From an uncultured Ruminobacter sp. (GTDB lineage: Bacteria > Pseudomonadota > Gammaproteobacteria > Enterobacterales > Succinivibrionaceae), in assembly GCA_900767005.1 (NCBI GenBank), contig CAAFXL010000304.1, forward strand, positions 1-12,196: DNA of 12,196 nucleotides. Reading direction: 5' to 3'. Under the pieces are notes generated by a model. The model saw only the letters and a program-made list of their open reading frames with translations, did no database searches and was not told the DNA's origin. Below, one piece after another: positions 7,430 to 12,196 of this stretch (within the stretch, counting starts at the first letter, position 1; every line of letters begins with the position of its first letter). Made by a program: the position numbers and the translations under genes.

Positions 7430-7506
7430 TGGCGCCCTCGACGGGATTTGAACCCGCATACACTACCTTCGGTGGGTAATTCTTTATCCAATTAAGATAC
7501 GAGAGC
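7430..7506 (-). tRNA. tRNA-Arg, anticodon CCG, with A at position 33
   Basis: It is a 77-nt cloverleaf with encoded CCA. The acceptor arms GCTCTCG and CGAGGGC pair over 7 bp with one G-T pair. The D arm is TCTT/AAGA around a loop with G18 G19 A20. The anticodon stem is TTACC/GGTAG, and the T arm is GCGGG-TTCAAAT-CCCGT. The seven-base anticodon loop is CACCGAA, giving anticodon CCG. C35 and A20, the main arginine identity bases, are present, and the overall layout matches E. coli tRNA-Arg(CCG). The base 5' of the anticodon is A, not the near-universal U33. It would read CGG, a codon I did not find in frame in the genes here by eye. It is likely expressed from a TATAAT at 7527-7522. Confidence 0.92.
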
Positions 7507-7521
7507 AATGATTTGAATTTG

Positions 7522-7527
7522 ATTATA
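7522..7527 (-). promoter_or_regulatory. Probable -10 element of the tRNA-Arg gene
   Basis: A perfect TATAAT on the minus strand ends 15 bases before the mature tRNA 5' end, which would leave a leader of roughly 8 bases. No recognisable -35 lies 16-18 bp upstream (AACTAA at 17 bp). The element sits inside a small palindrome, TTTGAT-3-ATCAAA. The tRNA may instead be read through from rep. Confidence 0.4.
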
Positions 7528-7573
7528 TCAAATATTTACGAATTTTAGTTATACCTTTTAAGACAAAACTATT

Positions 7574-9640
7574 CTACATACTCTTAAATAAAGCATCTAA
7601 ACTTTGAATAATACTTTCTTTGTCTTTTGCATCTTGCAATTCTTTAGCTTCATTTTTTACGCCATCTATAGCTAAATCCTCTTGAGGTAATTCTTCTAAG
7701 AATCTACTTGGTTTTGTATTTTGATTTACAATTTTATGAGTAGAAGGATCTCTTACTGAACGAGTCTTTGAATATGATAATGTAAGTTGAACTTTGGCTC
7801 TAGTTATTCCAACATAAGCAAGTCTTCTTTCTTCATCCACTTGATCATTGTTTTCTTCAATACTTTTATTATGAGGTAATATTCCTTCTTCCATGCCAAT
7901 TAAATATACATATTTAAACTCTAAACCTTTTGATGAGTGAAGAGTCATTAATGTTACCTGATCTAATTCATAATCTTGTTCATCACGATCAAGCATTTCT
8001 CTTAAGGATAGCTTATCCATCGCTTCATTAAAAGTTCTTTGAGGATCTCCAATTTTTGAATCTCCTTGCATGGTTCTTTTTAACCAACCTAATAAAATGC
8101 TAATATTATTTTGAATTTTAGCTACAGCCTTTTCACTTGCTATATGATCTTTTAACCAAATATTATAACCAACTACATCTGGTATAGTATCAATATAATC
8201 TAATGCATTATCACCTTCTAATGAAGTTCTAATAGTTTTTATTATTGTTCCAAATTCTGAAAATTTTTTTGAATCATTTATAGATAAAGAAGTAAAAATT
8301 CTATTATCTAAAGTAGCTGGCAAGTAGGACAATCCATTTTTGTTAGCATAATCTGTAAAAGCTTCTAATGTTTTTGGACCAATTCCCCTTGGAGGTAAAT
8401 TAATTATTTGTAAAAAAGCTGAAAGATCATCATCATACGCTAGAACACGTAAATAATTCATCATATCTCTAATTTCAGGTTGTCCAAAAAAACTTGTACC
8501 ACCAATAAGTTTATAAGGGATTCTAGCTCTTAAAAGTTGTTCTTCGATTTCTCGAGATTGGTAATTAGAACGATACAATATTGCAAAGTCTTCATATTTT
8601 GCTCTTTTTTCAAGCTTTGAAGCCATTAAATCCACTACAACTTTAGAAGCCTCATCACTTGGATTTTTTCCAATTAAAACTCTTATAAAATCACCGACTT
8701 CATGTTGTGAATATAACTTTTTTAAAAATTTATGTTCATTATTTTCAATTAATTTATTGGCACATTTTAATATTCGTCCTCTTGAACGATAATTCTGTTC
8801 AAGCATAATTACTTTTAAAGAAGGAAAATCAACTGATAAAATATTAATATTTTCTACTCTTGCACCGCGCCATGAATATATTGATTGGTCATCATCACCA
8901 ACAAACGTAAAATGTTCATGCTCTTTTACTAAACATTTCACAAATTCATATTGTGCTTGATTCGTATCTTGATATTCATCAACTAATAAATATTTAATCC
9001 TATTGCGCCATTTTTTTAAAATCTGATCATTATTTTTAAAAAGATTTGTTGCCTTAAGAATAATATCATCAAAATCAATAGCATTATATAATTCTAATAG
9101 TTTATTATATTTACTATATATCTTATATAAATACTCTTTGTTCTTGATTTCTAAATCATAAACGTCATCAGGCGATACTAAATCATTTTTAAATTTTGAG
9201 ATTGCACTTAAAGCAGAAACACTTTCTTCAGATAATAAATCACTTGTTAATGAAGGATCTAATTCTAAAAGAATATCCTTCATTATAGAAACTTGATCAT
9301 GATTATCTAAAATCGTAAATTGTTTATTAAGTTTGGCAAAAACATATTCTTCTCTTAAAATTTCTAAACATAAAGCATGAAATGTCGATACTCTTAAACC
9401 AATCAGATCTTTCTGAGATAATTCTTGAGAAATTCTTTCTTTCATTTCCTTGGCTGCTTTATTAGTAAATGTAACAGCACAAATATTTGAAGCATCATAT
9501 GAACAATTCTTAATTAAATGAACAATTTTTTCAGTAATTACTCTTGTTTTTCCAGAGCCCGCACCAGCAATTACTAAGCAAGGTCCACTAATATACCTAA
9601 TTGCCTCCAATTGCTGTTCATTTAATTGAAAAGTTGCCAT
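7574..9640 (-). CDS. rep: ATP-dependent DNA helicase Rep (UvrD/Rep superfamily 1A)
   Basis: The protein has 688 residues (E. coli Rep 673) and unwinds DNA 3'-5', helping replication forks past obstacles and restart. All SF1A motifs are visible: Walker A AGAGSGKT (25-32), Ia TFTNKAA (57-63), II DEYQDTN (221-227), III VGDDDQSIYSWRGA (247-260), IV LEQNYRS (280-286), V TLMTLHSSKGLEF (563-575) and VI DEERRLAYVGITRAK (602-616). The stretch IPYKLIGGTSFFGQPEIRD and the N-terminal CLVIAGAGSGKTRVI fit Rep better than UvrD. The C-terminal tail after about 655 is weakly conserved and acidic/lysine rich. AGGAA lies 9 bases before the ATG. It follows tcdA by 56 bp on the same strand, so the two may share a transcript. 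Codon use is strongly AT-biased compared with acrB. Confidence 0.93.
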   Translation of the reverse strand: MATFQLNEQQLEAIRYISGPCLVIAGAGSGKTRVITEKIVHLIKNCSYDASNICAVTFTNKAAKEMKERISQELSQKDLIGLRVSTFHALCLEILREEYVFAKLNKQFTILDNHDQVSIMKDILLELDPSLTSDLLSEESVSALSAISKFKNDLVSPDDVYDLEIKNKEYLYKIYSKYNKLLELYNAIDFDDIILKATNLFKNNDQILKKWRNRIKYLLVDEYQDTNQAQYEFVKCLVKEHEHFTFVGDDDQSIYSWRGARVENINILSVDFPSLKVIMLEQNYRSRGRILKCANKLIENNEHKFLKKLYSQHEVGDFIRVLIGKNPSDEASKVVVDLMASKLEKRAKYEDFAILYRSNYQSREIEEQLLRARIPYKLIGGTSFFGQPEIRDMMNYLRVLAYDDDLSAFLQIINLPPRGIGPKTLEAFTDYANKNGLSYLPATLDNRIFTSLSINDSKKFSEFGTIIKTIRTSLEGDNALDYIDTIPDVVGYNIWLKDHIASEKAVAKIQNNISILLGWLKRTMQGDSKIGDPQRTFNEAMDKLSLREMLDRDEQDYELDQVTLMTLHSSKGLEFKYVYLIGMEEGILPHNKSIEENNDQVDEERRLAYVGITRAKVQLTLSYSKTRSVRDPSTHKIVNQNTKPSRFLEELPQEDLAIDGVKNEAKELQDAKDKESIIQSLDALFKSM

Positions 9641-9696
9641 GCTTTTAAGTTCCTAATGTAATATTTAAATATTTTTCTACCTAAAAATGCTTCTAA

Positions 9697-10428
9697 TTAT
9701 GAATTTAAATCTTTTAAAACAACTGCAGCTAAATTTAAACCACATGTTGAGGTAACACACATTGAAGCTCCAATTTTTGGTAGATCATCGCCTGGATTAA
9801 TTTCCCTACTTAAAATACTTTCTTGTTCACAATAAACAGCTTTTATTTTCATTTTTTTGCCATTTTTAGGGTAACCAAGTTGTTTCCTAAGGACATTTCT
9901 TGTTCTTGATAATAATCTATCATATTTAACATCGGCCAAATCAGCAACTTTTACCATTAAAGGATCGGTCTTACCTGCCGCCCCACCAGCGACAACTATA
10001 GGAATATTATTTTTTTTTGCGTAATCAATTAGATTAACTTTAGATTCTAATGAATCAATTGCATCAATAATATAATCAACATCAGAAGTAATTAAATTTC
10101 CAATATTTTCTGGTGTTAAAAATACCTCCTTTATAGAAATTTTTAAGTCTGGATTAATATCTAGCATTCTATTCTTCATTACTGAAGCTTTAGTTTGACC
10201 ATAAGTTGAAACTAATGTATGTAATTGCCTATTACTATTTCCTTCATCAATAATATCATTATCAATAATTGTGATTTCTCCTATACCTGTTCTTACTAGG
10301 CACTCAATTGCCCATGAACCAACACCACCCGTACCAACAATTAATACATGGGACTTTTGGAAATTTTTAAAAGCTTCTTCTCCATATAAAGCTCTTACAC
10401 CACGAAATCTATATAAATTTGATTGCAT
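9697..10428 (-). CDS. tcdA: tRNA threonylcarbamoyladenosine dehydratase TcdA (CsdL)
   Basis: The protein has 243 residues, an E1-like ThiF/MoeB-fold enzyme. In E. coli TcdA uses ATP to dehydrate t6A37 of ANN-decoding tRNAs to the cyclic form ct6A. Visible features: RFRGVRALYGEEAF near the N-terminus, the nucleotide-binding loop GTGGVGSW (32-39), D56 in TIIDNDIIDEGN, N64/R67/Q68 in NSNRQLHTL, D122/D125 in YIIDAIDSLESK, and the TcdA-type region RLLSRTRNVLRKQLGYPKNG (171-190). The C-terminus stops shortly after SMCVTSTCGLNLA, making it about 25 residues shorter than E. coli TcdA; the missing part is the tail. AGGTG lies 6 bases before the ATG. The gene is divergent from the HDOD gene and upstream of rep. 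Identification is confident against ThiF and MoeB because of length and the RNVLRK region. Confidence 0.9.
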   Translation of the reverse strand: MQSNLYRFRGVRALYGEEAFKNFQKSHVLIVGTGGVGSWAIECLVRTGIGEITIIDNDIIDEGNSNRQLHTLVSTYGQTKASVMKNRMLDINPDLKISIKEVFLTPENIGNLITSDVDYIIDAIDSLESKVNLIDYAKKNNIPIVVAGGAAGKTDPLMVKVADLADVKYDRLLSRTRNVLRKQLGYPKNGKKMKIKAVYCEQESILSREINPGDDLPKIGASMCVTSTCGLNLAAVVLKDLNS

Positions 10429-10500
10429 GAAAACACCTATGATATTATTGAAAGATCTTTTACACCATGTGAATAAACATCAAAAATCTAATAAGAAATG

Positions 10501-10537
10501 TTGCATGAAATGAATAAGTTATATTATATTTTATAAT
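10501..10537 (+). promoter_or_regulatory. Possible promoter region of the HDOD gene
   Basis: TTGCAT (10501-10506) and TATATT (10525-10530) are 18 bp apart and read toward the HDOD gene. A perfect TATAAT (10532-10537) lies just beyond but has no paired -35. The minus strand also has a TATAAT here, facing tcdA, so the region may be a shared divergent promoter. The DNA is very AT-rich and the call is tentative. Confidence 0.3.
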
Positions 10538-10569
10538 ACAAATTTTATCTAATATGTTAAGGAAAACAT

Positions 10570-11403
10570 ATGGTGGATTCATTAGATTTTAATACAATAC
10601 TTAACCGCATGGCAGCTGATTTAAAAAAGGACGAATTAGTTATTCCTTCAATGCCAGAACTTGTTGCGACATTAAGTAAACAGATTAATAACCCAAATAT
10701 AACTGTAAAAGATCTAGCAAATATTATAGGTTCAGATACAAGTGTATCATCTCAACTAATTAGATTATCTCAAACATTAAGATATTCAAATCCTGGAACA
10801 ACAATTACTTCATTACCAAATGCAATTAGTCGTATTGGTTTAAATAGTTCAACTTCAATTTCTTTAGCTCTAGCTATTGAACAAACTTTTGAATTTAAAG
10901 ACGAAAAGCTACAAGCTTTTTGTAAAACAAAAGTTCTCTATGCTAATATCTTATGTCGTCTTGCTCTTACCATGTGTAAATTAAAGTATTCTTTTGTTAC
11001 ACCTGTAGCTGCAGACTTTGTTATTCTTTCAAGTGCACTTCTAAACATTGGAGTTCTACCTTTTATTGGTGCATTAGATAATTACATAAGAGATAGTGAA
11101 AAAGAATTCGATATAAACACTAAAATTATTAATGATTATATCAAGAAAATCAAAGACACTTTAGCTATCGCAATTTTACGTCATTGGAAATTTGATAAAG
11201 CTTTTGAAAATGTCGTTACTTTTAAATTTGATAATGATAAAGAGTTTTATTTTAATGCTATTTCATATGCTAACAGTTTTATGAAATATGCTTTAGAAAA
11301 TAAAATTGAAGTTGAACAGCCAAAAGATGTAATTGATAGCTACAATTACATAACAGATGAAGAATTTTTAGATATTCTAAAAAATTGGCTTAGTGATAAA
11401 TAA
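10570..11403 (+). CDS. HDOD-domain signalling protein
   Basis: The protein has 277 residues. It is built of a single HDOD domain (about 20-220) with no other recognisable domain. The diagnostic start is IPSMPELVATLSKQINNPNITVKDLANIIGSD (from 25) followed by VSSQLIRLSQTLRYS and SLPNAISRIGL (81-91). HDOD resembles the HD phosphohydrolase fold but lacks the catalytic HD pair; proteins of this type act in regulation, for example of motility, competence or stress responses, by unclear mechanisms. AGGAAA is placed well before the ATG. It is monocistronic: divergent from tcdA, convergent with the YhcH-type gene, and followed directly by a terminator. No signal peptide or membrane segment is evident, so it is probably cytoplasmic. 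I cannot assign a process from context. Confidence 0.82.
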   Translation: MVDSLDFNTILNRMAADLKKDELVIPSMPELVATLSKQINNPNITVKDLANIIGSDTSVSSQLIRLSQTLRYSNPGTTITSLPNAISRIGLNSSTSISLALAIEQTFEFKDEKLQAFCKTKVLYANILCRLALTMCKLKYSFVTPVAADFVILSSALLNIGVLPFIGALDNYIRDSEKEFDINTKIINDYIKKIKDTLAIAILRHWKFDKAFENVVTFKFDNDKEFYFNAISYANSFMKYALENKIEVEQPKDVIDSYNYITDEEFLDILKNWLSDK

Positions 11404-11410
11404 CTTTTTA

Positions 11411-11446
11411 ATATAGGAAATCAATCTTGATTTCCTATATATTTTT
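11411..11446 (+). terminator. Intrinsic terminator of the HDOD gene
   Basis: ATATAGGAAATCA (11411-11423) pairs perfectly with 11428-11440 around the tetraloop ATCT, followed by A and five T. It starts 7 bases after the stop codon. On the minus strand the stem is followed by TAAAAAG, so it is unlikely to serve the convergent gene. Confidence 0.88.
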
Positions 11447-11450
11447 ATTC

Positions 11451-11939
11451 TTATAATAAAGTCTTATGCACCTTTAAAATAATCTTTTTAACATGTTCTT
11501 GATTTGTGACCTTGCATAAAGGTTTATGAAGTTCTAAAGGATAGAAAACAGCAAAATTTCCAGGAAATAAATTTACATAATTAATGTTTTTATTTTCTAC
11601 AAAACCTAAATCTTTTTTATTGTCATACTCTTCTTTAACAATGTCTGTGTCAGTAAGCTTTAATGGTCTAAATCCAATAGATTCAGCTCCACTAAGAACA
11701 ATGTGAACATCTAAAAAATCTTTATGATATTCTGGATATCTTTCATTACTTTCATAAGTATCGTGCTCCTCAACCGAAGCAAAAACCTTATTTTCTAAAA
11801 TTATAAACTTATCTCCAGCATTTTTATCTTTTAAAGCATTTAAAGCTTGTTCAATATAAGAAGCAAGAACACTAGACACACCATAAGATAACTTAATATC
11901 TTCAAAATTTACAAAGTCTTTTATATTTCCAAGTATCAT
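11451..11939 (-). CDS. YhcH/YjgK/YiaL (DUF386) family protein, probable sugar anomerase-like
   Basis: The protein has 162 residues, the usual size of this cupin-like family, whose E. coli member NanQ (YhcH) acts as a sialic acid anomerase. The expected metal-site pattern is visible: EYHKDFLDVHIVLSGAESIG (H72, H79, E86) and YPLELHKPL with H138, then VKKIILKVHK at the C-terminus. The N-terminus MILGNI is typical (many members begin MI-G). The start lies only 6 bases after the stop of the upstream transporter gene, with GGA inside that gene's last codons as the likely ribosome site, so translation is probably coupled. There are no sialic acid or other sugar genes in view, so the substrate is unknown; the partner transporter is MATE-like, not a sugar permease. 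Confidence 0.85.
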   Translation of the reverse strand: MILGNIKDFVNFEDIKLSYGVSSVLASYIEQALNALKDKNAGDKFIILENKVFASVEEHDTYESNERYPEYHKDFLDVHIVLSGAESIGFRPLKLTDTDIVKEEYDNKKDLGFVENKNINYVNLFPGNFAVFYPLELHKPLCKVTNQEHVKKIILKVHKTLL

Positions 11940-11945
11940 AAAAAT

Positions 11946-12196
11946 CTATCCGAAACTAAAATATTTTTTTCTATTAATTACTAATTTTCTTTCCCAAATT
12001 CTAGAATGCCATCTGATAAACATGCTGATTCCTCTAACCCATTCATCACAAGCCATCCCTATCCAGATTCCAATTAACCCTAACTCACAGTGAATTCCAA
12101 GATAATAAGCTATTGGAACAGAAACACCCCACATTGAAATAATAGCCATTATTAAAGGAAATTTTGCATCACCTACAGCTCTTAAAGAATTAATAA
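11946..12196 (-). CDS. MATE-family efflux transporter, C-terminal fragment cut by window edge
   Basis: Only the last 83 codons are visible; the reading frame is open to the right edge. The ATG at 12149 is internal: upstream codons continue in frame as INSLRAVGDAKFPLI. The segment LRAVGDAKFPLIMAIISMWGVSVPIAYYLG followed by GLIGIWIGMACDEWVRGISMFIRW matches the end of MATE proteins, where LRGAGDT-x-FP and a G-G-WIGM-x-D-x-x-R segment recur in the last two membrane helices. The short basic tail RIWERKLVINRKKYF is cytoplasmic by the usual topology. MATE proteins are Na+ or H+ coupled drug and metabolite exporters. It is the promoter-proximal neighbour of the YhcH-type gene. Confidence 0.82.
   Translation of the reverse strand, partial: INSLRAVGDAKFPLIMAIISMWGVSVPIAYYLGIHCELGLIGIWIGMACDEWVRGISMFIRWHSRIWERKLVINRKKYFSFG

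Noticed and set aside
9660..9673. Palindrome AATATTTAAATATT between tcdA and rep
   Set aside because: It is made only of A and T in AT-rich DNA, has no stable stem and no T-tract, so chance is the best explanation.
10271..10513. Plus-strand frame of 80 codons across the tcdA start and the divergent spacer
   Set aside because: Most of it is antisense to tcdA, it resembles no family I know, and the part in the spacer has no coding character.
11946..12149. A 67-codon frame starting with ATG at 12149 as a complete small protein
   Set aside because: The frame continues upstream to the window edge with MATE-like residues, so the ATG is internal to a larger gene.
1..12196. CRISPR arrays, insertion sequences, prophage genes, attachment sites
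   Set aside because: No spaced direct repeats, transposase, integrase or terminal repeats were seen; the tRNA 3' end has no nearby integrase or repeated copy that I could find.

Overview
The window is an AT-rich stretch of a Gram-negative chromosome. A divergent acrR-acrAB efflux locus with an AcrR-type operator, a Rep helicase, TcdA and Hcp tube proteins together point to a gammaproteobacterium. The low GC and overall style would suit a host-associated anaerobe such as the Succinivibrionaceae, but that placement is a weak inference.

Layout. Positions 1-1610 (minus strand) hold three tandem, divergent hcp-family genes reading leftward as one probable operon; the third runs off the left edge. 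No other type VI secretion gene is visible. Positions 1611-2048 are a gene-free AT-rich spacer with the hcp leader and a hairpin that may end the acrR transcript. Positions 2049-7408 are the efflux locus: acrR (minus), a 243-bp divergent control region with a near-perfect 24-bp palindromic operator, then acrA and acrB (plus) and a strong intrinsic terminator. No tolC is present, so the outer-membrane partner must be encoded elsewhere. Positions 7430-10428 (minus) carry tcdA, rep and a tRNA-Arg(CCG) in transcription order. Positions 10570-11403 (plus) carry an HDOD-domain gene, divergent from tcdA and closed by a hairpin terminator. Positions 11451-12196 (minus) hold a YhcH/YjgK/YiaL-family gene preceded, 6 bp away, by the 3' end of a MATE-type transporter gene cut by the right edge.

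Working together: AcrA and AcrB form the periplasmic and inner-membrane parts of a drug efflux pump, and AcrR probably represses its own promoter and perhaps acrAB. TcdA (tRNA modification), Rep (replication restart) and the tRNA are housekeeping functions. The most unusual items are the hcp trio and a tRNA-Arg(CCG) that folds well but has A instead of the near-universal U at position 33. I did not find a clearly new multi-gene system.
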